A stretch of 64,000 bases of DNA from Sympetrum striolatum (lineage: Eukaryota > Arthropoda > Insecta > Odonata > Libellulidae): contig OX388349.1 of NCBI GenBank assembly GCA_947579665.1, positions 73,908,841 to 73,972,840 of the forward strand, written 5' to 3'. The position numbers and the translations under genes are program-made. The notes under the pieces were generated by a model that ran no database searches, was not told the DNA's origin, and was given only the letters and a program-made list of their open reading frames with translations. Position 1 is the stretch's first letter; each line of letters opens with the position of its first letter. Positions 1 to 11,220 of the stretch are shown piece by piece.

Positions 1-1189
1 CAGATTTTAGAGTATATTATGGAGTAAAAAAGTGCATAGGCCGGGAAATACGGTAATTTGATTTCATCGCTCACTATCGTTCAACCTTTGCGAGGTTTCA
101 TTCCCAATCTATAGATGTCGAGCCGGCGTAGACTATCTGAGAATAATGTCGAAATTAAATCCAATTTGTAGTACTATTTCAATCGCTCTAAATATTTTCA
201 ATAATTTAATATTATTCTAATTTACAATTTAATTAAAAGAGATTTAAAGGAATGAAAGAATAGAGTTAATACGATGGTTAATCATTATTTCTGTGAGGAA
301 ATATATTATAATTTTTTGACTTTGTTTGCTGCAAAAATTATTCGTAATTTTAAAACAAATTAATCAAATAAAGTGATGAAGTTATTATTTAATTTATCTG
401 CAAATTGGTTTGTGCCATTTATGCTATAAGATTAAACGTCATTCTTGTTCCCGATAAAAGAACAAATCATTCTTGTCTCCGATTATATCATCACCGTTTA
501 TTCTTTTAACCTGAATACAGAATCGCGCAGCTAATCATACATCCCTCCATAAAATACATTTCTGCAATAACAACGTGATTATTCAAGGAGCTTTAATTAA
601 TATACTTTACATAAAAATCAATTACAGCGCCTTATATTTCATTGTATTCTATTATATATTTTAGATAGAAGAGTAGGTACCATTATAAAAAAGAATGTCG
701 CATAATAGCAACGTAACTGTCATTATCAATTCCCAGTTTATTTAAGCTCTCGCACTGACTTTGAACAGACATTCCGTTAACTGAATTATGATCATCTTCC
801 CTTCACCATACAATTTCAGTAATTCAATTTCCCAAACATATTTAAAGAGATCAAATCGAAACATCGGATCAATAAAAAGTCTTTCATCTGTTTTCGTTAG
901 TATTTTATGTTGGTGAAGAAAAAGTTGTAATCAATATGATTGTAAGATCCCAGCATGTAAAGCTGTAATAGTTTTCTATTATTTATAACACATAAATAGC
1001 AGATAGAGGGAAAATTGACGAAGATGTTAGTAGGTGTTACTTACTGAAAAGACTTAACAAGACAGCTTTCTATGGAAAATAGCACGAGGAAATATAACTT
1101 CGAAGTACATTAAAAAAAACAGAGCGATTTTTTAGGAAAATCTTCGAGTGTAACTATTGAATTGGATTAAACTGGAAAGATCAAAAAAT
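1..1189. other. Unannotated AT-rich sequence
   Basis: I see no reading frame, RNA gene or repeat that I can support here. The stretch is AT-rich and resembles the other non-coding segments of the window. Confidence 0.6.
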
Positions 1190-1491
1190 TCTATTATTAT
1201 TATTATTATTATAACACTACAAGTAGATTAAAAATCTGGTGGCAGTGGTTCAACATTACATATAATACAAGCATAAATTCATACAGTCGTACATGGTCAA
1301 GCAATATATAGATACTCCTAATCTAATTATAAAGTTTAAATTGAAGGGTAAACACTATACCTGTCAGGCATTTGCCCACGGAGGGAGGGAAACCCCTCGG
1401 AAAATCTCTCTCTGACAGAAGTCAAGACATACACATAATACAAAAATTATCCCATTAAAAGAAAATATTAACAGCATTTAATTAGTAGATG

Positions 1492-2450
1492 TTACAATTT
1501 ATTTAACTTCGCCTTGAAGGTACGCACTTGGTAAGGAAATGGCTCAAATATACCTGCAGGGAGAGCGTTCCATTGATCTATTGTTCTATTAAGGAATGAG
1601 AATTTAGAAATACTAGTCCCTTGAGAGGGAGGTTCAATTTTATAATTATGGTCTTTCCAGCTGAAATAGTTGGGGTTTCTAATACTTCTCTTAATATCTG
1701 CTTATGCTGTCTTAAGCGTTGTATAAGCTTCCTAACCTGTAAACTTTCCTTCTGTTTTCTTAAGTTTCCCAACCTAGCTTTTCTAACATTTCTGGTACAC
1801 TTGATGCTCTTTTGAAGTTATTCTTAGCATATCGTGCGGCTGTTCTCTGTACCATCTCTACTTCTTTAATCAGTCCTATTGCTCGCGGATCCTAAACCAA
1901 TGTGCCATATTCAAATATTGGCCTAACTAATGATATGCACGCGATTTCTTTTGAGTGTAGACTACCTTTTCCCAATACCCTCATAATGAAGTACAGTCTT
2001 GGCCAAAATTAACGCAGCACCGGCCGTAGGGATCGCTAGGGAGGTGCTGCGTTAATTTTGGCCAGGAGTGTACAATGCTTTAAAACCTTTAGATACTATA
2101 TTGCTTATATGATCCCCAATGCAAATCCTTCTTTAGCGTTACTCCGAGATACTTACAATCGTATTTTTCTACCAGTAAACTACCGTTTAACATGCACCCC
2201 CATTGCAAGACATTCCTACATCTATGAAATGGAATCAGATTTGTTTTTCCTGTATTTAGCTCCATTTTGTTTACGTCAGCCCATTGAACAATTCCGTCAA
2301 TATCCGTTTCCGGCAGAATGCAATCATCTAAACTCTCTATTTCTCTGTAAATTAAGCAGTCGTCTGCAAACAACCTGATTTTGTAATTTAGATATACGTC
2401 CTGCATCAATTAGAAATACTAAGTAAAATAACCCAAAATAGGAATTTATT
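1492..2450 (-). pseudogene. Broken LINE reverse transcriptase (C-terminal half)
   Basis: Read on the minus strand, the sequence encodes the reverse transcriptase core motif RLFADDCLIYREI (around 2330-2370). This is followed by the conserved WADVNKMELNTGKT segment and a YLGVTL motif. Below the MITE come LVRPIFEYGTLV and the C-terminal segment KEVEMVQRTAARY, all typical of LINE ORF2 proteins. The enzyme would copy its own RNA into DNA at a nicked target. The copy is dead: there are several frame changes (for example near 2390 and 2110), a Trp-to-stop in LV*DPRA, and a stop after GWET. The endonuclease and N-terminal reverse transcriptase regions are absent. The reading frame ends WNALPAGIFEPFPYQVRTF followed by KAKLNKL and stop. 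Clade assignment beyond an I/jockey/CR1-like LINE is inference. Confidence 0.82.
1994..2070 (+). mobile_element. Tc1-like palindromic MITE, copy 1
   Basis: The 77-bp element is flanked by TA on both sides (1992-1993 and 2071-2072), the target duplication of Tc1/mariner elements. Its two arms are inverted repeats of about 30 bp containing TTGGCCAAAATTAACG, joined by a short central spacer, so the single strand folds into one long hairpin. It has no coding capacity. It lies inside the LINE reverse transcriptase relic. A second copy of exactly the same length sits at 44587-44663 in the opposite orientation, with three base differences. Confidence 0.9.
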
Positions 2451-2459
2451 GAGGACGGC

Positions 2460-4000
2460 AGCGCACAATTTGAGTATCAGGAATTGGTTTAAAAACCTAT
2501 TCACAAAGTGCCCGTTTCCAGAAACCCAGACATAAAGTTCAAATGCAAATGATGTGATGAATGGTGAACTCTACTATGTAAAAAAAGCGATGATTATAAT
2601 TTCGTGAATAATAAAAATGCGAGAGTTACTTGTAACATGATTTTTAATGAATATTAAGTGAGCCTGGGAAAGGTTCCTCTAGCTCTCTGCACTACTACTT
2701 AGAAATTTCCATATCAAGTAAGATTGCATTTAACTGTTCCAAAGACTGAAGTTGTCAAGCTTGTAAGATTTTTTCCCCACAATGTTGCAGACATAGTTTA
2801 AGAGGAGCGGCTATTTTAAATGTGGCGCAGGGATGTGAAAAGAGAAAGGCTGTGAGCAGAAGGGGTAAAAATACACAGCACGACTATTTGTATGCAAATC
2901 AGGGTCGCAGGGAACAATTAGGCAGGGAATTGTCATGTCTGAAGGGCGGAGATAAAAAACGGCAGCCGCTTCGCAAACCAATCGAAGGGGATTCGTGGAA
3001 ATCGTCTGAATGGAGAAGAGAGAAAGAAGGGGAAAAAGCTACAAGGATGTCTCTTTTGAACTGCTCGATTCTTAAAGGAAAACTAGATGCCCGTAAGCTA
3101 TTTACAGTTTTCGCAGGAGCTTCTTTTCAGCCTCTTAAACATCTTTCGATTGCCGCAGAACCGCCGGGGGGTGATGAATAATGAGAGGTTTGCTGAATCA
3201 AGGGCGTACATCAGAAACAATGAATCGCATTTAAGTTAATTAGCTTCCGAGATGCAATTACTTCGATGGAGATAAAACATCGAGGAGTTGCTTGGCGATG
3301 AAACAATGTTGTCTCCATAAGTAGTTAGTAACTAACATAGAGAATCTAACACGCGGAGCATTCCTTCAAAAATATCGGTTGTTAAGTACTAAGAACGCTA
3401 TTCGATTTTTGGAGATCTTACATAAAGAATTGCCCGTTAGCGTATGCAAAGTGGTAACAATTACAGGAACGCATATATTAAATGAAGGGTCGATGAAGAA
3501 TGAATTCTATGGCAAACAGTATGAAATAACAGTCGGTCTAGCGAATCTTACGAAACATTGGATACCACAGAATTCATTCGTAACTTCTACTTAAAAAAAC
3601 ACAACTTGTCTTAATCATCTCCTTTGTGTATTAAGTAGGGAATGCTCCACTTAACAAGAGCGTAGAAAGCGTCGTCGTAGCTTGTATAAGCGGTGTAGTG
3701 AAGACCTCGTTAGAAAGTATGGATCAGATCCATACTTCTCCACACCACTTCTTTAATACAAATATGAGATACTGCAAGTAAAATAATATCATTTAACCTT
3801 TCATTTACTGCTGTCTTTGTATAGATTTTAACCGGTTTGATTTCAGAGTTCTGTTTCTATAGAGACAAATACGGCTGGCTATAAAATCGGCATTTTTTTC
3901 AACTACCGTTTCATTGTGCAAACAAAAGTGATATTTTCAGTGAAATCGGCTATATTTAATGGTAGGCCGCATGCGATCTTTTTGGGCGTTCACTGCATCT
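2460..4000. other. Unannotated stretch
   Basis: No gene is supported. A 119-codon open frame at 2822-3181 begins at a non-ATG codon, has no recognisable domain and is very basic. A short perfect palindrome lies at 3715-3737. Confidence 0.5.
3715..3737. repeat. Short perfect palindrome
   Basis: Arms AAGTATGGATC and GATCCATACTT surround a single A. Pairing does not continue outward. Confidence 0.8.
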
Positions 4001-4010
4001 CTGTATTTAG

Positions 4011-4044
4011 GGGAAGGTGGGGTAGTATTGGACACTTTTTCAAG
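4011..4044. repeat. Possible pogo-like terminal sequence
   Basis: The segment GGGGAAGGTGGGGTAGTATT followed by GGACAC resembles ends of pogo/Tigger-type elements in general character. It also resembles the sequence at 53445-53468 read on the minus strand. It lies about 220 bases from a pogo/Tigger transposase relic, on the side where that relic's 3' end would be. The link is inference. Confidence 0.3.
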
Positions 4045-4264
4045 TTTATAGAATTACTTTATGGTTACATTTCAATATTCTCTACTGTACTGAAAAATTT
4101 GACATGTTTTCCTCAATACCTTTAAAATATGTTTTCTCTTTGTCTCTCCTATATTGATTTTTCTTTGTCTTTTATAAACCTTACATTTTGACCTTTCTGA
4201 ATTTCTGTAGAGTTGTATCGGATATTATTTTGTACTTAAAAATATCGTTTTTGTCTTTACAAAC

Positions 4265-4560
4265 AGCCTTTTATTGCTCTATGTAGGCATTTGTTGGTGT
4301 GAATACGCTAATTTCGTTGGCATTAAAAATCTCTGAAGGGCAAAACTTTCCCATTAATTCATTTAGCTTGGAAAAGATCGATCGACTTGCTCCTTCCGGA
4401 AAACAGCTGCACTCTGAAGGCGTAAAATTCAGCAATTCTTAACCGTAAATGTACACTCGTCTCTGCATAAAATCACAGACAAAGTCATTACCAGCTTCAA
4501 GGTTGCTTTTTTGAGCATATGCTGCATAATGATAAACTAAGGTTAAGAACTCTTAAAATG
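4265..4560 (-). pseudogene. pogo/Tigger-like transposase relic (HTH to first DDE region)
   Basis: On the minus strand one frame reads AAYAQKSNLEAGNDFVCDFM near the start and ends with CPSEIFNANEISVFTPTNAY. This matches the layout of pogo/Tigger (DDE_1, jerky-like) transposases: a CENP-B-like helix-turn-helix segment containing an 'AG.DW...FMKRH' motif, then roughly 50 residues later an 'IFN.DETG..T' motif carrying the first catalytic Asp. Here the motif is IFNANEI, so the catalytic Asp is replaced by Asn. At least two in-frame stops are present (after VYIYG and after YIEQ). The rest of the DDE domain is missing. The family call rests on motif spacing only. A chance match is unlikely but not excluded. 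Confidence 0.55.
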
Positions 4561-4651
4561 TCCTCTGGAAGGCCTTAAAAATGGCTTGGTTTCCACTTCT
4601 TTTTCCTCCGCAAAAGCTAAATGTATAACACCTAAGGTAATTTTAGGTATG

Positions 4652-5699
4652 AGGTAATTCCGGGAGAGATACCCCACCTAAGGAAATGACTTCATAACAA
4701 TGACTTCAGAGATTAAAAGAATATGAAACTGCGTGATATAATAGAACATATATTGATTATTAACAGGATATAAACAAATTTTGTTTAAAAACATTTTCAC
4801 AAAAAATATTAAAGTTTTTCTGCGCCCATGCATTTGGCCATCTATCCAGAGTGTCCGGGTGAGACGCCCCACCTCTGTGAGGGTGGGGCGTTATTATCTT
4901 AATTTAAACAAAAAACATTAAACTGAATTTAATATGGAATGCGCTTGTTATATACAAAAATGTTAATTATAACAAAGTCAGGATCTAAGAAAACGTATAA
5001 GTTAACTTTAAAACCTATTTATAAGTTTCATTTGCAACAATATTTGGAGCCCTCCTTGGAATATCTCAGCCTCCTCTAGATGCATATAAATAGCATATTG
5101 GTCATCAGTTTTTTGCAAGTGACATCTTCTCACGCAAACATATTGTAGATTCAACCGAAAAAAAATCATGACAATTTTGATGTTTTTTCGAAATTTCGAG
5201 GCAAAAATTCTCATTAGATGTTTTTGGGTTTCGAAACAAAATTATATTTGTAATTTCAATGTGGGTGGGCCATCTTTTCCGTGTATTACGTTTCGATCAG
5301 AAAAAAGTGGCAAAACGCACCACCATAGTGCTTAATAAACACTACATCGTCTTTTGATCGTGCATAAAATGCATTCTACAGTGGATTTAAATTTGAATTA
5401 AAATTTAAATGTAGATTATAAACTTTTTCTTTAAAAAACCTTAATCAGTATTACCTTAAAGTTAAATTGATACTAATAGCTAACATATACCTAAAGATAG
5501 CCCTGGGGCGTCTATCTTTTCAGTACGGGAGAGATGCCCTTACAGCCAGTGGGGCTACATTTTGTCCAAGATGGCCAGTCACTGCACGTGGATAATAAAT
5601 GAACCTATAGCTACAATTTTTCACCATTTAATTCAAAATATTCAAACATTTAAACTCAAGTCAACCAGAAACATTATACCCTATCTTACAACAGAGCAG
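4652..5699 (+). mobile_element. Family G element, copy A (right end lost)
   Basis: The copy begins with a TIR-like AGGTAATTCCGGGAGAGATA next to CCCCACC and runs parallel to copy B at 61535-62800 along its whole length. It contains internal GC-rich palindromic pieces, notably ACGCCCCACC ... GGTGGGGCGT at about 4865-4893. The match to copies B and C stops exactly where family X copy 1 begins (5700). The last about 220 bases and the right TIR are therefore missing, through insertion or truncation. No transposase frame is recognisable. Confidence 0.65.
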
Positions 5700-5914
5700 A
5701 AAAATCTGATGTGGCCAGCACATGACTTTCTCCATATATAAGATATAAATATTTATCTACGACAGTAATTTCGAACTCTATATTCCATCTAAACTTGGAA
5801 GATGAGTGATTAATATATATATTATTATCTTTGATGCCAAAAACATTATAAATAATGTTTTTCGGGACATGATCGATGAAAAACGATGGAATTGGCCTTT
5901 CGCCGATAGAGCCC

Positions 5915-6547
5915 AGAGCGCCCACAAAGTACATAATCAGCAACTTCCGGTTTATCAGTATTTCATGAATACCTCCTAAACAATCAGTGATAAAAAAATA
6001 TGTTTCAAACGAAAATTATAGTAAATTAAATTTTCTAAAACTTTTGTAATTAATAGTATATACCTAAATATCATATTTATGGAAATATTTTGAAAACCGG
6101 AAATGAGCTTTGAAGAATGAAGCTCAACTTCCGGTCAACTGATTTACTCCAAAAACTAATCAACTCTAATGACACTAACCAAAATACTATATATGAAATT
6201 TGGTGTTGATACAATGAATGTTTTTCATGTTAGAGCGCCCACAAAGTACATATCAGCTACTTCCGGTTTATTGGTATTTCACGAATAACTCCTAATCAAC
6301 CGGTGATACAAACATATTTTAAATACATAATTTATAGTACATTACATTATCTAAAACTTTTATAAGTAATACAATACAGGTATATGTCATATTAAGGGAG
6401 ATATTTTGAAAACCGGAAATGAGCTTTGTTGAATGAAGCTCGACTTCCGGTAAACCGATTTACTCCAAAAACTAATCAACTCTGACAACACACAAAACGA
6501 TAATATATATGAAGTTTCGTATCGATACGACCACTAGTTTTTACGTT
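5915..6547 (+). repeat. Tandem 316-317 bp units in family X copy 1
   Basis: The two units begin at AGAGCGCCCACAAAGTACAT (5915 and 6232) and a third partial start lies at 6548. Each unit carries an inverted repeat near its end: ACCGGAAATGAGCTT pairs with AAGCTCAACTTCCGGT across about nine bases. The paired arms are retained in both units. Confidence 0.85.
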
Positions 6548-6677
6548 AGAGCGCCCACTAGCACACACACACACATATACACAGAAATCATTCCGAAAAT
6601 GGTCAAAACGTGTTCTAGGAACCCCAAAACGTGTATTTCCGTTGAAATCTCGAAGTCGAATTTTTTCATGAAAACAA

Positions 6678-6710
6678 TACTTTCTCTATACTTCGTATAT
6701 GGAGAAAGTA
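6678..6710 (+). repeat. Terminal hairpin of family X copy 1
   Basis: The sequence from TACTTTCTC to GAGAAAGTA folds with arms of about 14 bases around a TTCG-containing loop. It is repeated in copy 2 (13693-13725) and, in the opposite orientation and slightly decayed, near 55680. Confidence 0.75.
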
Positions 6711-6715
6711 AAAAA

Positions 6716-8300
6716 CCTGAACGCTACACTTTGATTCTTTGGTTTTCACATGCGTATTACTAGGTCTAGACATATTTTCTTCTTATAGTATAAAGAAAAG
6801 TAATTCATGCATCTAAAAAAATACACTATAATGAATTATTGTACTTGTATTCAGATAAGCTGCGTAGCTTCAGAGTTACCTCCGTACATTGGAAAATTTT
6901 CAAAAAAAAAACAAATAACAACTGCCTTTTGCAATCTCTCTGCGTTCGGTCCAGTATTGCAGAAGCAGCTTTCTTCTACCTTAGTACGGACGACAGTGGC
7001 AAGACGGGTGATGTTACTAGCAGCCAATGCTTTAAATACTACTTGTCCGATTCTATCCGATACTTCCCCTAATAATTTAATTATGTATTTTGCAACCTCG
7101 ATTATACATTCAAGCGAATATAATGCTTAAAATATCCTCTTTAGGTTTTCCTGGGATTTAATTCCTTCTTAATTCCAGATTTAACTCTTAGTAAGCAGGC
7201 AATTCACCGCACACAGGATCAGGTGAAATGTGGCCTAATTGTACTGCCGAATGGTATAACTAAATACCTAAAGTAATCTAATCCCAGAGCAGCATTCAAT
7301 TGACTCATACGTAGTAGTAGTAATATTGTTAAAAGTGCTTCGACAGCTTAGGACATCTGCTCCACCGGGAATCGAACCCAGGAGCGCTTTTCACAAAGGC
7401 AAACGCGCTGTCCGCATGAAGATCCGGGAGCCTGATTCATTCGGTCGACATCTTATTTGACCTCAGGAAACCGGACTCTCCACGTTATCAATTCTTCTTT
7501 CTTCCGAAACCTTGATTTCCTCTCGCTATACTTGACATTTTTTAACTCAAACAATACTGAATGCCATTTTTTACGCTATTGTTGACTGAACTGACAATAA
7601 CACGAAAATAAAATCGGAAAATCTAAAAGGAGGAAACAAAAGGTATAAAATAAGATGTAAATACGTGTAAAAGCATATTATTATTTCTGAATGCGATCGC
7701 AAACAAATAAAAGAAAGGAGAAGCAGTACTAGAAAGAAAGAAGACGAAATGTAACAGGCCAACGAAGAGTACCCAATTGTTATGGAATGCATCCGGAGGA
7801 TAAGAGGGTCAAAGGAGCAGTCAGGATGGAATAATAGAAGTTTATGGGATGAAATGAGATTTTCTAAAAGAGGAAGATAAAACTGAGGTTGGAATTAAAA
7901 GGAACAAAAGTACGGGAGAAAGAAACCCAACTACTTGAGAGTAAGGGCACATGTAGCGGCTTTCGTAAGATAAGAGTTAAAATAGATAACGTTTGCGAAA
8001 GAGATAGATAATACAGATATCATAGGTATTACATAAGAACTCACTTTTAGATGGAGGAATAAAATTTGATGACATTAAGGAATGACAGCATTCGTTGGAA
8101 CATACATACGGACGATACATAGCGCACACATGAAATGTATAAAGAACGGAAGCAGGAATCATTTCAAATGAAATAAGAGTCATATGATGTGAAGCAATAG
8201 GATGGTAAATATCACAAATACTACTTTTCTTTTAAGTATTTGAAAGGCGATCGGTTTCGGCTCAGATCGGTTACCATCAGGCAATGAGTTGACAAAGGAT
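6716..8300. other. Mostly unannotated; one tRNA-like head inside
   Basis: Apart from the tRNA-like segment at 7359-7432 I recognise nothing. The 107-codon frame at 6807-7130 overlaps another open frame and has no domain features. Confidence 0.5.
7359..7432 (-). repeat. tRNA-derived SINE head
   Basis: On the minus strand an A-box-like CATGCGGACAGCGC is followed about 30 bases later by the B box GGGTTCGATTCCCGG. The spacing is that of a Pol III internal promoter. The anticodon arm and acceptor do not form a convincing tRNA, so this is a SINE head or tRNA pseudogene, not a tRNA gene. Confidence 0.55.
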
Positions 8301-8309
8301 TTCATATTA

Positions 8310-8770
8310 TTATATTAAGGTCTTTATTAAAGGCGAGATCGAGACTGAAAAATCTCTCCTTCCGTCTAACCTTTCATCAATGATATTATGTGCATAAAAA
8401 CTTGTGTATATTTGAATTGAAATAGAGACGAAAACATTATAAGGAGTGGTAATTAAAAAAAACTAAGGTGATATCTTAGAAAAAAATATCCACAGCGGGA
8501 GAAGACCCACAGAGAATGGTGTGTGAAACCTACTGATAGTACAAGCTAAAAGATGTTAAAGAATGCTGTGTATAACATGGAGATTACAAAAGCAATAGTA
8601 CTATAACTAAATTACAAATTGATAATAAAATAAAATCAGAAATAGGAAAGACTGCAATAGTAAACCATGATGAAACAATAAGACAAAACATAAGATATAA
8701 CATTCAGACGAAATTACAAAAAAAATAATAAAATAATAAAGAGGTAACTGCAGGAATACACTATGGGAAA
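8310..8770 (-). repeat. LINE-tail-like repeat, copy L1
   Basis: This is similar to 23817-24165 and 24590-24965. Read on the minus strand, the family ends with a conserved GGTTA...AGAGA block and an AATAAAG-type signal just before an ATT-rich end. That fits a LINE 3' UTR. No coding part is attached. Confidence 0.5.
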
Positions 8771-9440
8771 ATGTTAAATATAAAAAAAAATAAAAAAAAT
8801 AAAATAAAAGTTAAGCCTTATATAGAAAGAAACTTTATAATTCACCATGCTGATAACAAATTTAACTATTTCCATCTTCCCATAAAGAAACAATAAAATG
8901 GTTTCCAAAAAATAATAATACATATTTTTTGCAAGAAAAAAGTAAGAATGAACATGGAACTGCTATTTTGTGATCAGAATGAAAAAAGGCTGATCAGATT
9001 ACGAGATTCAACGAGTAATAAGCTCATGAAATTGTAATAGAATACCTGTGGTTCTTAACCGTCTGAACCCAATGCCTTTACTCCTACGTAAGACTCCTCG
9101 TATACCTTCTGTATTCATTAAGCATGAAATATTAACGAGAGATCAGTCACCTCATACATTTTTTATGCGGTACATCCATTTTGCACGTTAATACTTAAAG
9201 CAAAAAACTGCCATTCGAGGCATAGGTCTCTTTGGCTGCTTTATTTGTTTCATCGACAAACATTTTAAAAATGTATAAGGAGATAAAAAAAGGAAGAAAG
9301 GAAGTCGCAATATTAAACGGAAAATCTAACGAAAGAAAAATGGAAGGTTTGCCTTCACGTCGTGGTCACCAAGTTAACTTATTACGAGCAAATGTTGCTT
9401 GCATTCTGCAACCACATTCATAATACGAATTTCAAGTCCA
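8771..9440. other. Unannotated AT-rich stretch
   Basis: Begins A-rich with runs of AAATAAAA. No gene or known repeat is supported. Confidence 0.5.
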
Positions 9441-9444
9441 CATT

Positions 9445-10069
9445 ATATCGAGAAGGTCTTCAAAAAATAAAAGGAATTGAAAATATTCTTAAAAATTAAC
9501 GCAATTTATATTAAATAGGAGAAATTTGCACCCACCTGGAGACAAACTCACGCATATTCGGCGTCAGTTTCATAGATAGATATAATGAAAGGAGAGCGCG
9601 TTTCCCGTGACCCCATTCATTTTCTATTCCCTATCCTACCGGTATATAGCCTAAAATATTTTCAAAACCATATATAATTTGATATTCCCGCCATACATTT
9701 TTAGACAGTAGAGACGCCTGGTGTCAAACCCAGAATCTTATGGAATATGTGAATACATAAACGCCCTGATAGAAACATAACTTATTTGATTCAAATTTTT
9801 TAGTTGATATCATACCGGGAAGATTCTAAATTAAGACTCCGTTATATATATTGGCAGCTGTGAACACACATTATGGCTTTTTGGGACTTGATCTTATTAA
9901 ATGCATAGTTCGAAGTGGATAGCATACCGGGAAGTACCTAAAATTTGTTTCCGTTATCTCCATAAGAAATGCATTGAGGAATGTAAATGGCCCTCTGGGA
10001 TTGAACCAAGGACCATCGGCGAAACGTTAAACAGCGACATAGAATATATTTATGATGCATATCTACATG
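9445..10069 (+). repeat. SINE-like repeat cluster, family D, copy 1
   Basis: Several blocks match the cluster at 22945-23345: AAAATATTCTTAAAAAT followed by GCACCCACCT, a GCCTGGTGTCAAACCCAG block, and a block around 9940-10020 with CTCTGGGATTGAACCAAGGA. The last contains a degenerate Pol III B box on the minus strand. The 102-codon open frame starting at 9901 is made of this repeat and is not a gene. Confidence 0.5.
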
Positions 10070-10364
10070 AATATAATATAATCATAAAAGAACCAATAGC
10101 TACAAGTTTTCTCCCTTTAATTCAAAATATTCAAACATTTAAACTGATGCCCATCAGAAACATTATACCCTATCTTATAACAGGGCGAAAAAAAATAGTG
10201 CCTACTTGAAAGTACATTATAAAACTGCGTAAAAAGAATTAATCTCCGTGAAACTCTTGCAGATACACGGGTGCCTTCAAATTGACTGACGCATACTGTC
10301 AGTAGAGCAATTTTGTGGTTTTCCTTAAAAATACTGCGACTGGGGCATCTCTCCCGGAATTATC
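10070..10364 (+). mobile_element. Family G fragment, copy C (right end)
   Basis: Matches the last about 300 bases of family G copy B, including ATTATACCCTATCTTATAAC and the right TIR GGGGCATCTCTCCCGGAATT at 10342-10361. The left part is absent. Confidence 0.7.
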
Positions 10365-10957
10365 TATATCCAAATGTATATAATGGGCGATGGAAACGAA
10401 TTCAAAATACGAATGAAGAGCAAAAAAACACACGACCGACACAAACTATTAACGAAAATGAAGACTACACATTTAAACAGTGGAAACTTAAAAAGTAAAA
10501 GTGAATGACGAAAATTATTAATATACTCAAAGGAAAACAAATAAAGAAGACAAATAGAGTGAAAAAACAAAAAAGAAATCCTTTTGAATCATATCAATCA
10601 GCCGGAGTTCAATCTATAGCAAGGGAGTGAGCGAAAGACTCTTTGCATTGCACTGTTTGCCATGTAAACAAACCCATAGTTACAAACTTTATTGTTATTG
10701 TAAAGAGTAATCAATAACGGCACGAAACAATTATAAGTGAATAATTATTTTGAAGTAAATACGCGTTTTCCAAATTCCAAATCTACTTCCAAATGAAACT
10801 TTGAAGAAATATAGTAATCATGTTGTATTTAAAATTTTCATGAAATGGTAAAAATGAAAACTACATTTTAACGTAAATATGTCGTAATAATCAGAAAATT
10901 GGTTAATTATAATACGACTTTTAAACGGTGGTTGATATCGAAATTTTTTTATTAATA
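10365..10957. other. Unannotated AT-rich stretch
   Basis: No gene, RNA or repeat recognised. Confidence 0.5.
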
Positions 10958-11158
10958 AAAGCTATAGATGATTAATTTTTTTGTAATTTCTGTAGATAAT
11001 TGTATATACCCAAATATCTGATTAATGGAGAAATTTTATAAAAAGGGAAACGAGCTTCGAAAAATAAAGCTCAACTTACGGTTTAGCGATATACTCCAAA
11101 GCTAATCAACTCTAACGGCATATACTAAAGTGCTATAAATGAAATTTGGTGTTGATAA
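10958..11158 (+). repeat. Partial, diverged family X tandem unit
   Basis: Matches the second half of the 316-bp unit: GTATATACCCAAATATC, the hairpin GAAACGAGCTT / AAGCTCAACTTACGGT, ACTCCAAAGCTAATCAACTC and GAAATTTGGTGTTGAT. It is more diverged than the units at 5.9-6.5 and 12.7-13.5 kb. Confidence 0.7.
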
Positions 11159-11178
11159 GGCAAACACGGCAGATACGC

Positions 11179-11220
11179 CCCACCTCTTCTCGGGATAGAT
11201 GCTATCTTTAGGTATGTGCC
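11179..11220 (-). repeat. Family G fragment D
   Basis: CCTCTTCTCGGGATAGATGC matches the reverse complement of family G copy B near 62360-62402. It abuts the family X fragment ending at 11158. Confidence 0.55.

Larger units (their letters stand above)
1190..2450 (-). mobile_element. 5'-truncated non-LTR retrotransposon (LINE)
   Basis: This is a minus-strand LINE remnant. From higher to lower coordinates it holds the reverse transcriptase core, the C-terminal region, a stop codon at 1492-1494, about 280 bases of 3' UTR, and a terminal TTA/TAA microsatellite at about 1191-1213. A tail of TAA repeats is known for I/jockey/CR1-type elements, which is the likely group. The 5' part is missing, as is common for LINEs. 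The element is interrupted at 1994-2070 by a Tc1-like MITE, so the LINE is the older insertion. Confidence 0.8.
5700..6715 (+). mobile_element. Family X element, copy 1
   Basis: This is an unclassified non-coding repeat. It has a unique left segment starting TCTGATGTGGCCAGCACATG, then two tandem units of 317 and 316 bp (starting at 5915 and 6232). A CA-rich patch (6551-6585) follows, then a right segment ending in a hairpin at 6678-6710 and a short A run. The left segment contains GACTTTCTCCATATA and the right end contains TATATGGAGAAAGT, so the ends carry a short inverted match. No reading frame is convincing. A longer copy lies at 12480-13729. Confidence 0.7.

Noticed and set aside
2822..3181. 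119-codon open frame
   Set aside because: It begins at a non-ATG codon and has no domain or repeat-independent support.
5700..6715. Family X as a Helitron
   Set aside because: There is a terminal hairpin, but no TC start or CTRR end can be seen, and no Rep/helicase similarity.
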